This document shows positions 1 to 5,662 of a stretch of 9,154 nt of DNA, piece by piece. Every line of letters begins with the position of its first letter. Positions within the stretch are counted from its first letter, which is position 1. The position numbers were made by a program, and so were the translations under genes. Location: NCBI GenBank assembly GCA_029210865.1, contig JARGGE010000089.1, positions 1 through 9,154 on the forward strand. The letters run 5' to 3'. The stretch comes from Trueperaceae bacterium (GTDB lineage: Bacteria; Deinococcota; Deinococci; Deinococcales; Trueperaceae). A model generated the notes under the pieces. It worked only from the letters and a program-made list of their open reading frames with translations, was not told the origin of the DNA and did no database searches.

Positions 1-328
1 TGTCGGCGCCGTACAGGTCGACCCCGTCGTAGTGCACGGACCCCTCGGTGCGGACCCCGGGGATCAGGTCGTTCATGCGGTTGAGGGCGCGGAGCAGCGT
101 GCTCTTGCCGCAGCCGGACGCCCCCATGAGCGCCGTGACCTGGTTGCGCGGGATGCGCAGGCTGACGTCGTACAGCGCCTGGGCGTCGCCGTACCAGAGG
201 TCGAGCCCTTGGACGTCGACGACCGCGCCGCTGGCGTCGACGGGGTCGGTGCGGACGCTCGCGTGGTCCGCCCCAACGCTCGGGGCGTCCTCGCGGGGAC
301 GGGTTCGGGTGGGGTCGACGCTGGTCAT
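1..328 (-). CDS. pstB: Phosphate ABC transporter ATP-binding protein PstB (N-terminal part, cut by window edge)
   Basis: PstB is the cytoplasmic ATPase that drives phosphate import through the PstCA channel. The frame is open from an ATG at 328 to the window edge, giving 109 codons. Residues 69-77 read GASGCGKST, a Walker A (P-loop) motif; family members more often have GPSGCGKST. It is followed by LLRALNRMNDLIPG, which is strongly characteristic of PstB, and a WYGDAQAL stretch near residue 45 that is the usual first strand and A-loop. The signature motif, Walker B and the H-loop lie outside the window. About 25 residues precede the conserved core beyond the usual start, rich in charged residues. 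The ATG overlaps the pstA stop as ATGA, so translation is probably coupled; AAGGA lies 7 bases upstream. A phoU gene would be expected next but cannot be seen. Confidence 0.95.
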   Translation of the reverse strand, partial: MTSVDPTRTRPREDAPSVGADHASVRTDPVDASGAVVDVQGLDLWYGDAQALYDVSLRIPRNQVTALMGASGCGKSTLLRALNRMNDLIPGVRTEGSVHYDGVDLYGAD

Positions 329-1572
329 GCGCGAGTCCTTTCGAGGCGACGGCGGATCACGAAGACGACGGCGTACAGCGCGCCGACCACCGAGATCAGC
401 GTCGCGATGCCGGCCGCCGCAACGTGGCGGAACTCGGCGCTGTTCTCGGAGATCCACGAGTAGATCTGCACCGGGATCACCGTGTAGGGCGAGGAGAGCG
501 TGCTTGGAAGGTTCGGGACGAAGGCGGCAGCGCCTACGAGCAGCAGCGGCGCGGTCTCGCCGATCGCTCGGGCCACCGAGAGCACCACGCCAGTGGCGAT
601 CCCAGGGGCGGCGGACGGGAGCACGACGCGCCAGACCGTCTGCCAGCGGGTGGCGCCCAGGCCGTAGGAGGCCTGGCGCAACGAGCTCGGGACCGACTTG
701 ATCGCTTCCCGACCCGCGATGACGACCACAGGCAGCGCGAGCAGCGTGAGCGTGAAGATGGCGGCGAGCACGCTGGGGCCGAAGTTCAGCAAGCGCACGA
801 ACACGCTCAAGCCAAGGATCCCGTAGACGATGCTGGGCACCCCCGCTAGGTTGGCGATGTTGACCTCGAGCACGCGCGCGAGGCGCGTCTTCGCGACGTA
901 CTCCTCGAGGTAGACGGCCGTGCCGACGCCGATCGGAATGGCGAACAGCACCACCCCCAGGATCACGATGAGCGTGCCCACGAGGGCAGTCTTCAGTCCG
1001 GCCGACACGGCGTTGCGCGACGCGACGCGCTGGAAGAAGCCGCCGTCGAGCCAGGGGTTGAGCAGCAATCGCTGCCCAGGCTCCAGCGCGGCCTCGAGCT
1101 CGGCCCGTTGCCCGAAGCCGGGGATGAGGTCGACCAGCTCGATCGACCGGTTGCGCATGTTGGTCACCACCCAGCGGAAGGGCCCCTGGTCGGTATAGAG
1201 CATGAACTCCACGCGGTTGCGGGCGAAGAAGCGGCGGCGCTGCTCGGGGTAGTTCAGGGTGGCCTCGATCGCCGCCTCATCGAGCCCCTGCGCCGCAAGT
1301 TCGAGCCGCACGACGGCATCGCCGCCGACGGGTGCTTCCCGCCAGGCGAAGGACTCGGCGCTGTTGTTCGATGCCACGACCTGCCACGAGAACAGGTCGG
1401 TGAAGATGCCGCCAAGGAGGGCCAACAGGAACAGGACCGCGAGGGCGACGGGGACGGCGGTGGTCGCCGCGAACGCCCGCCCGACGCTTCGCCGCCGCGC
1501 CCGGTCGCGCTTCGCCTCCTCGCCGACGGTCCAGCCGCCGCGAGCCTCGGGGACTTGTGGGGCGGCGCTCAC
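325..1572 (-). CDS. pstA: Phosphate ABC transporter permease PstA, long form
   Basis: PstA is one of the two inner-membrane subunits of the Pst phosphate importer. The protein has 415 residues, against roughly 280-300 for the common form. The extra length is a cytoplasmic head (residues 1-35, basic), a first membrane helix (about 37-60) and a soluble, probably periplasmic insert (about 61-190). The standard five-helix permease core follows from about 192. The EAA loop that contacts PstB is at 299-319 (RQASYGLGATRW, then VVLP), and RAIGETAPLLLVGA after it is typical of PstA. Known long PstA proteins carry an N-terminal DUF3333 domain; this insert may be the same, but I could not align it. The start is a GTG overlapping the pstC stop (GTGA), with GGAG 8 bases upstream. 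It is the third gene of the operon. Confidence 0.97.
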   Translation of the reverse strand: MSAAPQVPEARGGWTVGEEAKRDRARRRSVGRAFAATTAVPVALAVLFLLALLGGIFTDLFSWQVVASNNSAESFAWREAPVGGDAVVRLELAAQGLDEAAIEATLNYPEQRRRFFARNRVEFMLYTDQGPFRWVVTNMRNRSIELVDLIPGFGQRAELEAALEPGQRLLLNPWLDGGFFQRVASRNAVSAGLKTALVGTLIVILGVVLFAIPIGVGTAVYLEEYVAKTRLARVLEVNIANLAGVPSIVYGILGLSVFVRLLNFGPSVLAAIFTLTLLALPVVVIAGREAIKSVPSSLRQASYGLGATRWQTVWRVVLPSAAPGIATGVVLSVARAIGETAPLLLVGAAAFVPNLPSTLSSPYTVIPVQIYSWISENSAEFRHVAAAGIATLISVVGALYAVVFVIRRRLERTRA

Positions 1573-2498
1573 TCGTACTGCTCCGAGAAGCGGCGGACGA
1601 CGGCCTGCGCGATCAGGTTCACGGAGAGCGTGATCGTGAACAGCGTGGCGCCGACCGCGTAGAGGGCGCGCGACGAGAGCGACCCCGCAGGCTGGTCGCC
1701 GGTCGCGGCCTGAACGACGAAGGCCGTCATCGTCGCGATCGTCTCGCGCGGATCGAAGGTGAACGCGGGGCGCTGCCCAGCGGCGAGGGTCACGATCATC
1801 GTCTCGCCGACGGCGCGCGACAGCGCCAACAGGATGGCGGCCACGATCCCCGACAGCGCCGCCGGCACGATCACGCGGGTGACGACTTCAAACCGGGACG
1901 CGCCGAGCCCGTACGCCGCCTCGCGGAGCGATCGGGGCACGGCCTGCATCGAATCGAGCGAGACGCTCGAGACGGTCGGCAAGATCATGAAGCCCATGAC
2001 CAGGCCGGCGGAGAGGGGGTTGAACAGGTTCACCCCCGGGATGATCGCGCGGATCACGGGGGTCACGGTCAGGAGCGCGAAATAGCCGAACACGACGGTC
2101 GGGATCCCGGCGAGGAGCTCGAGCCAGGGGACGAGCTGGCGACGGAGACCAGGGCTGGCGTACTCGGAGAGGAAGATTGCGGAGCCGAGGCCGAGCGGCA
2201 CGCCCACGGCGAGCGCGATGGTCGCCACGAGGAGCGTGCCCAGGACGAGCGGCGAGATGCCGTAATAGGCTTCCGCGAACAGCGGCGTCCAGCGGCGTTC
2301 CGTAAGGAACTCGACGATCGAGACCTCGCGGAAGAACTGGAAGGTCTCCTCGGCGAGGACGAAGACCACCGCGATCGTGGTGACGATCGTGATGGCCGAC
2401 ATCAGGAACAGCACGGCGCCGATGATCGCCTCGGAACGGCTTCGGTTCGCGCGCCGGCTCAAGGCGTGCGGCTCGGCTCGACCGGATGCAGGGGTCAC
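1569..2498 (-). CDS. pstC: Phosphate ABC transporter permease PstC
   Basis: PstC pairs with PstA to form the phosphate channel in the inner membrane. The 309-residue length is normal for the family. A basic N-terminus (SRRANRSRSE) is followed by a first helix at about 24-48. The region FREVSIVEFLTERRWTPLF (55-74) is a PstC hallmark. The core helices follow, with the EAA loop at 192-212 (REAAYGLGASRFEVV, then VIVP) and SRAVGETMIVTLAAG (227-241), which is strongly conserved in PstC. The start is a GTG at 2498 with a clear AGGAGG 11 bases upstream, and no better start lies between it and the stem-loops behind pstS. Its stop overlaps the pstA start by 4 bases, so PstC and PstA are probably made in matched amounts. 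Confidence 0.97.
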   Translation of the reverse strand: MTPASGRAEPHALSRRANRSRSEAIIGAVLFLMSAITIVTTIAVVFVLAEETFQFFREVSIVEFLTERRWTPLFAEAYYGISPLVLGTLLVATIALAVGVPLGLGSAIFLSEYASPGLRRQLVPWLELLAGIPTVVFGYFALLTVTPVIRAIIPGVNLFNPLSAGLVMGFMILPTVSSVSLDSMQAVPRSLREAAYGLGASRFEVVTRVIVPAALSGIVAAILLALSRAVGETMIVTLAAGQRPAFTFDPRETIATMTAFVVQAATGDQPAGSLSSRALYAVGATLFTITLSVNLIAQAVVRRFSEQYE

Positions 2499-2509
2499 GG
2501 GTTCGACGT

Positions 2510-2515
2510 CCTCCT
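2510..2515 (-). promoter_or_regulatory. Ribosome binding site of pstC
   Basis: AGGAGG on the minus strand, 11 bases before the GTG at 2498. It supports that GTG as the start and gives pstC its own initiation site, separate from pstS. The spacing is slightly long. Confidence 0.7.
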
Positions 2516-2580
2516 CGTTCTAGGGGCGGGCGCGCCGCCGTACGGTCGGCGACATGCCAGGATACCGGCCCCGGACGCGC

Positions 2581-2612
2581 CTCGGCGCCGACCCCTCGGG
2601 GCCGGCGCCGAG
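2581..2612 (-). terminator. Stem-loop in the pstS-pstC gap (attenuator or mRNA stabiliser)
   Basis: A perfect 10-base inverted repeat (CTCGGCGCCG at 2581-2590 and CGGCGCCGAG at 2603-2612) with a 12-base loop that can form a further CCC/GGG pairing. No U-tract follows on the minus strand, so it is unlikely to be a full intrinsic terminator. Stem-loops after the binding-protein gene of ABC importer operons are known to protect that part of the mRNA or to cut transcription partly. That role here is inferred. Confidence 0.5.
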
Positions 2613-2648
2613 ATTCGTGGTGCGGGTCACGCCCTGGCGGGCGGCGCG

Positions 2649-2664
2649 CCGCACCGGGGTGCGG
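2649..2664 (-). terminator. Hairpin directly behind the pstS stop codon
   Basis: CCGCACC and GGTGCGG form a perfect 7-base inverted repeat around a 2-base centre (in practice a 6-base-pair stem with a 4-base loop). It begins immediately after the pstS TGA at 2665-2667. Together with the stem-loop at 2581-2612 it makes a double structure in the only real gap of the pst operon. No T-rich tail is present, so partial termination or 3'-end protection is more likely than full termination. Confidence 0.5.
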
Positions 2665-3630
2665 TCAGCGCTGGCGGAGAGCGTCGAGGACGCTGTCGCC
2701 GGGCTCGAAGTCGCCGAAGACCGAGCCGGGGACGCGGTCGTTCACGCGCTCGAGCGCGGCCGCGTAGATCGCGTCGGGGTAGACGAGGTAGCCGGTCTCT
2801 TCCGTCGCGTTCCGGGCCAGATCCGAGGTCAGCGCGAACTCGATGAACGCGGCCAGGTCGGGGTTGGCGTCCAGCTTGGCGATGTTGACGTACTCGAACA
2901 GCGGCCGCGAGAGCGGGATGTACGTGTTCGAGGCCGCGTTCTCGGCGCTCGGCTCGACGCAGCCGTTGCCGCCGTCGATCTCGACCGCGTTCAGGATCGC
3001 GCGGTTCTCGACGAAGTAGGCGAAGCCGAAGAAGCCCATGGCGTAGTCGTTGCCCGCGACCCCGAGGACGAGCACGTTGTCGTCTTCGCTGGGGAAGAAG
3101 TCGGTGCGGATCGCGCCAGACTCACCCACGATGGCTTCGGTGAAGTAGTCGAACGTACCCGAGTCGGCACCAGCGCCGTAGAACACGATCTCCTCGGCAG
3201 GCCACTCGGGGCGAATGTCGGCCCAGGTGGTGACGCCCGAGTCCGGCTCCCAAGCGCGCTTGAGCTCGTCGACCGTCATGCAGGTCGCGAAGTCGTTGTT
3301 GGCGTTGACGATGACGGTCAGCGCGTCGCCGGCGATCGGGATCTCGACGAACTCGATGCCGTTCGCGGCGCACAGTTCGGCCTCGGAGGCCTTGATCGGG
3401 CGGCTGGCGCCCGACATCTCGGTCTCGCCGCGGCAGAACTTCTCGAAGCCGGCGCCGGTGCCGGAGAACGCGACGCTGACGCGGGCCGAGGGGAACTCGA
3501 TGCCGAACTCCTCGGCGATGGCGAGGGCGACGGGGTAGACGGTCGACGAGCCGTCGAGGCGGATCTCCTGTGCGGCCGCCGTGGCGAACGCGGAAGCGAT
3601 GACGAGCAGTAGAGCGATTCGTTTGAGCAT
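2665..3630 (-). CDS. pstS: Phosphate-binding protein PstS
   Basis: PstS captures phosphate in the periplasm and delivers it to PstCA. The protein has 321 residues. Residues 1-20 are a Sec signal peptide (MLKRIALLLV, ending ATAAA-Q); no lipobox cysteine is present, so the mature protein should be soluble rather than a lipoprotein. The phosphate-pocket segments are DGSSTVYP (26-33), SGTGAGFEKFCRGETEMSGASRPI (56-79) and GADSGTF (154-160). Cysteines at 66, 87, 117 and 224 may form disulfides, which fits export. The sequence resembles the PstS/SphX type found in cyanobacteria and Deinococcota. The ATG at 3630 has GGAGGT 8 bases upstream. It heads the pst operon and is set apart from pstC by 166 bases with two hairpins. 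A candidate Pho box lies just upstream. Confidence 0.97.
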   Translation of the reverse strand: MLKRIALLLVIASAFATAAAQEIRLDGSSTVYPVALAIAEEFGIEFPSARVSVAFSGTGAGFEKFCRGETEMSGASRPIKASEAELCAANGIEFVEIPIAGDALTVIVNANNDFATCMTVDELKRAWEPDSGVTTWADIRPEWPAEEIVFYGAGADSGTFDYFTEAIVGESGAIRTDFFPSEDDNVLVLGVAGNDYAMGFFGFAYFVENRAILNAVEIDGGNGCVEPSAENAASNTYIPLSRPLFEYVNIAKLDANPDLAAFIEFALTSDLARNATEETGYLVYPDAIYAAALERVNDRVPGSVFGDFEPGDSVLDALRQR

Positions 3631-3638
3631 GTGGGCGT

Positions 3639-3644
3639 ACCTCC
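3639..3644 (-). promoter_or_regulatory. Ribosome binding site of pstS
   Basis: GGAGGT on the minus strand, 8 bases before the ATG at 3630. This is a strong, well-spaced Shine-Dalgarno site and fixes the start. It contrasts with several other genes in the window, which look leaderless. Confidence 0.8.
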
Positions 3645-3650
3645 GTCCAA

Positions 3651-3682
3651 AATCTACTGAGATTGCGTCAGGGGGATGTCAA
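3651..3682 (-). promoter_or_regulatory. pstS promoter with candidate Pho box
   Basis: On the minus strand TTGACAT (3676-3682) is followed by CCCC and then CTGACGC (3665-3671). The two heptamers share TGAC at an 11-base spacing, the layout of a PhoB/PhoP direct repeat. TAGATT at 3651-3656 matches a -10 box in four of six positions and lies 8 bases beyond the repeat. TTGACA alone could also be read as a -35 box, but the spacing to TAGATT is then 20 bases, longer than normal, which favours an activator-bound site replacing the -35 box. A transcript starting about 6 bases later would have a short leader that just covers the GGAGGT. The phosphate-starvation role is inferred from position in front of pstS. 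Confidence 0.45.
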
Positions 3683-3715
3683 GGAGGACTCCGACCGCGG
3701 CGTCGTCGCGCCGCC

Positions 3716-4480
3716 TCAGCCCACGTCCCAGAAGCGCACGACGTCGAGGTGGGTAGCGATCCCCAAGAGCCCCTGGTCCGCCTTGCCGTGCTGGGTGATC
3801 AGCACCGCCTCGAGCTCGGGGGCGTCGACGAAGCGCGCCAGCACGCGTTCGGCCGGCTCGTCGCGGGCGGCGAGCGCCCAGGTGGTGCGGTCGGTGTCGG
3901 CCTGCACCACGTCGGCGACCGTCGCGCGCTCCAGCGCGTCGCCGACGGCGGCGGCGTCGCCAGCCGCGGCCCGCGCCGCCAGCCAGCGCGCGATGCCGCG
4001 GTCGGTCAACAAGCCCACCACCGCATCGCCGTCGACCACCGGGAACTGCGAGAAGCCGGTGGCGTGCGCCTGCGCCAACGCGTCGCGCATGGGCGTGGCG
4101 GGCGCGACGGTCGCGACGCGGCGCTTGAAGGCGTCGTCGGCGCGGCGGCCGCCGTCCAGCGCGTCGCGGTAGCCCTCGATCCGTCGGACCACGTCCGCCG
4201 ACGGCACCGCGAGCCAGCCGTTCGGCACCAGCGTCTCGTGGACGAGCAGGTTGCGCAGCTCGGCGTAGTCGTCGAGCCGGTCGGCCATCTTCTGCGCCCG
4301 GTGGTCGCGGGCGTAGCGACGCAGCACGGTGCGGAAGGGCACCCCGTGGTCGTGGATCTTGGTGCGCTCGCGGAGCAACCGGTCGATCGTGTTGAAGGCG
4401 GCCAGGAAGCGCTCGACGCGGTCGCGTTCGACGTCGGGGAGGGCGTCGGGGCGGTCGTCGGGGTCGGGGTCGCGGGCCAT
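3716..4480 (-). CDS. CBS-domain protein with N-terminal HEPN-like helical region
   Basis: This 254-residue protein has two parts. Residues about 15-105 are predicted mostly helical and include YAELRNLLVHE (72-82), where R76 and H81 fit the Rx4-6H motif of HEPN domains. Residues about 120-250 look like a tandem CBS pair (Bateman module): GFSQFPVVDGDAVVGLLTDRGIARWL (142-167) is a typical CBS repeat, and a second, more diverged copy ends with EAVLITQHGKADQGLLGIATHLDVVRF. CBS pairs usually bind adenine nucleotides and control an attached domain. HEPN domains are often RNases or nucleotidyltransferase partners, but some are only structural. The ATG at 4480 is backed by TACCCT, a -10 box 5 bases upstream, suggesting a leaderless transcript. 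It lies 85 bases upstream of pstS on the same strand; a functional link to phosphate is not shown. The actual activity is unknown. Confidence 0.82.
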   Translation of the reverse strand: MARDPDPDDRPDALPDVERDRVERFLAAFNTIDRLLRERTKIHDHGVPFRTVLRRYARDHRAQKMADRLDDYAELRNLLVHETLVPNGWLAVPSADVVRRIEGYRDALDGGRRADDAFKRRVATVAPATPMRDALAQAHATGFSQFPVVDGDAVVGLLTDRGIARWLAARAAAGDAAAVGDALERATVADVVQADTDRTTWALAARDEPAERVLARFVDAPELEAVLITQHGKADQGLLGIATHLDVVRFWDVG

Positions 4481-4485
4481 GCCCG

Positions 4486-4491
4486 AGGGTA
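4486..4491 (-). promoter_or_regulatory. -10 box for a leaderless transcript of the CBS-domain gene
   Basis: TACCCT on the minus strand fits TANNNT and ends 5 bases before the ATG at 4480. Transcription would then begin at or next to the start codon. No Shine-Dalgarno site lies at a usable distance (the nearest, GGGAGG, is about 18 bases away), which supports leaderless translation. Confidence 0.5.
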
Positions 4492-4525
4492 CCCCGCGCC
4501 TCCCAGCGGCGGTCGGCGCCGGCGC

Positions 4526-5494
4526 CTACGTTCCCGCGAAGCACCCGAGCCCGAAGCCGGCGGTCGGCCGCGCCGTGGCGGCGTCGAGCGCCAGGTCGGC
4601 GGCGATCGCGCCGAGCAGCGGTCCGAACTCGAAGGCGTGGCCGCTGCCGCCGCCCGCCACCACCACGTGCGGGCGCTCGGGGTGGCGGTCGAGCACGAAG
4701 CGCTCGTCGGGCGTCTTCGTGTACAGGCAGGTCTGGTAGCCCACCAAGCGCGCGCTCAGGCCCGGCAGCAGGTGGCGCACGGCCGCGACGGTCGCCGCCG
4801 CGCGCGCCTCGTCGCCGACGGCGACGTACAGCACCTGCTGCTGCTCGACGTGCAGCGGCAACGCCAGATCGGGCAGCACCTCGCCGAGCCAGGGGCCGGT
4901 CGCCACCACGAGCCGGTCGGCGGCGTACCGGCCCATCGGGGTGGCCACCGACACCCCGTCCGCGCCCAGGTCGAGGCGCTCGACCGGCTCGCCGTCGCGC
5001 AGCACGGCGCCCGCCGCGCCCGCCGCGCGCAAGAGGGTGGCCACCGCGCACGAGGCCGGCACGATCGCGGCGCTCGCCTGGAAGAGCGCCTCGACGTCGT
5101 CGGGCACCGCGAAGACCGGGAAGGCCGCGCGCACCTCGGCAGCCGTCAGCCGCTCGCCGCCGCTCCCCGCCTGCCGCAGGGCGGCCTCGATGGGCTCGAG
5201 CTCGCCGCCCCCCACGACGCCGAAGTCGAGGCCGCCGGTCCGCTGCAGCGAGCGCTCACCCGTCTCGTCCTCGAGCGCCGTCCACAGCGCGTCCGCCGCG
5301 AGGGCCATGCGCACGTGCGCCACGTCGGGGTAGGCGTTGCGGAAGATGCGCGACCCGCCGTGCGAGGAGCCGTGGGCGTGCCCGAAGGCGAAGCGCTCGA
5401 GCACCAGGGTGCGCGCCCCACGGTGCGCGAGGTGGTAGGCGGCCGCGGCGCCGATCACGCCGGCGCCCAGGACGATCGCATCGAAGCGCTGCAT
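4526..5494 (-). CDS. FAD-dependent oxidoreductase, shortened relative of monomeric sarcosine oxidase
   Basis: From the ATG at 5494 this gives 322 residues, against about 370-390 for sarcosine and N-methyltryptophan oxidases. Residues 5-20 hold the dinucleotide-binding fold (VLGAGVIGAAAAYHLA), and E33 ends the second strand. SSHGGSRIFR (43-52) keeps H45, R49 and R52 of the Bacillus enzyme. C256 in QTCLYTKTPDERF matches Cys315, to which FAD is covalently bound. However, a segment of roughly 59 residues is missing near residue 227; in the Bacillus enzyme it contains Lys265 (oxygen activation) and His269. The position of Lys348 (substrate carboxylate) is E289 here. The fold is clear, but the usual amine-oxidase activity is doubtful. 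A GTG at 5521 would add nine residues; the ATG is preferred because a TANNNT box sits 5 bases before it and family members start just ahead of the first strand. Confidence 0.85.
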   Translation of the reverse strand: MQRFDAIVLGAGVIGAAAAYHLAHRGARTLVLERFAFGHAHGSSHGGSRIFRNAYPDVAHVRMALAADALWTALEDETGERSLQRTGGLDFGVVGGGELEPIEAALRQAGSGGERLTAAEVRAAFPVFAVPDDVEALFQASAAIVPASCAVATLLRAAGAAGAVLRDGEPVERLDLGADGVSVATPMGRYAADRLVVATGPWLGEVLPDLALPLHVEQQQVLYVAVGDEARAAATVAAVRHLLPGLSARLVGYQTCLYTKTPDERFVLDRHPERPHVVVAGGGSGHAFEFGPLLGAIAADLALDAATARPTAGFGLGCFAGT

Positions 5495-5499
5495 GCGCG

Positions 5500-5505
5500 A
5501 GGCTA
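5500..5505 (-). promoter_or_regulatory. -10 box for a leaderless transcript of the FAD oxidoreductase gene
   Basis: TAGCCT on the minus strand fits TANNNT and ends 5 bases before the ATG at 5494. It helps decide the start against the GTG at 5521, which lies upstream of this box. There is no Shine-Dalgarno site. Confidence 0.45.
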
Positions 5506-5592
5506 TCGGATCGGGGGCCACCGCGCCGCCGCACGCTCGGCACCGGGGGCGACGGGATGCCTACCCCTACCGGCGCATGCACGTCCAGGGCC

Positions 5593-5598
5593 TAAGAT
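5593..5598 (+). promoter_or_regulatory. -10 box in front of the leader ORF and radical SAM gene
   Basis: TAAGAT fits TANNNT and matches four of six bases of the -10 consensus. It ends 7 bases before an ATG at 5606, so transcription would begin at that ATG. No -35 box is visible at the usual distance. It lies in a 111-base gap between two divergent genes. Confidence 0.5.
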
Positions 5599-5605
5599 GA
5601 CGGGC

Positions 5606-5662
5606 ATGTGCGATCTCCTCGCCCCGAAGCCGCGCGCCGCCACCCGGACCCCGCGCCCGTGA
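5606..5662 (+). CDS. Possible 18-residue leader ORF overlapping the radical SAM start
   Basis: An ATG placed 7 bases after the TAAGAT box opens a short frame, MCDLLAPKPRAATRTPRP, which stops with a TGA at 5660-5662. That TGA overlaps the GTG at 5659 as GTGA, the usual layout for coupled translation. The downstream gene has no Shine-Dalgarno site of its own, so ribosomes that start at the leaderless ATG could pass to it. The peptide is rich in Pro and Arg and matches nothing I recognise. Alternatives are a chance frame, a GTG at 5608 in the frame of the large gene, or a sequence error that split a longer N-terminus. Confidence 0.3.
   Translation: MCDLLAPKPRAATRTPRP

Noticed and set aside
3654..3682. 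A plain sigma-70 promoter using TTGACA at 3677-3682 as -35
   Set aside because: At 17-base spacing the -10 would be CAGTAG, a poor match; the better TAGATT is 20 bases away. An activator-dependent Pho-type promoter explains the layout better, though neither is proven.
3654..5051. A 465-codon minus-strand frame overlapping the same genes in another phase
   Set aside because: The product is mostly Arg, Ala, Gly and Pro, with no motifs, and is a frame shadow of the real genes.
5495..5521. GTG at 5521 as the start of the FAD oxidoreductase
   Set aside because: It adds nine residues absent from family N-termini, has no Shine-Dalgarno site, and lies upstream of the TAGCCT box that suits the ATG at 5494. 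It is still possible.
3581..5662. A 693-codon open frame on the plus strand across the CBS and oxidoreductase genes
   Set aside because: It is antisense to two genes with clear family motifs, has a low-complexity Arg/Gly/Val/His-rich product, and long open frames of this kind are expected opposite GC-rich genes.
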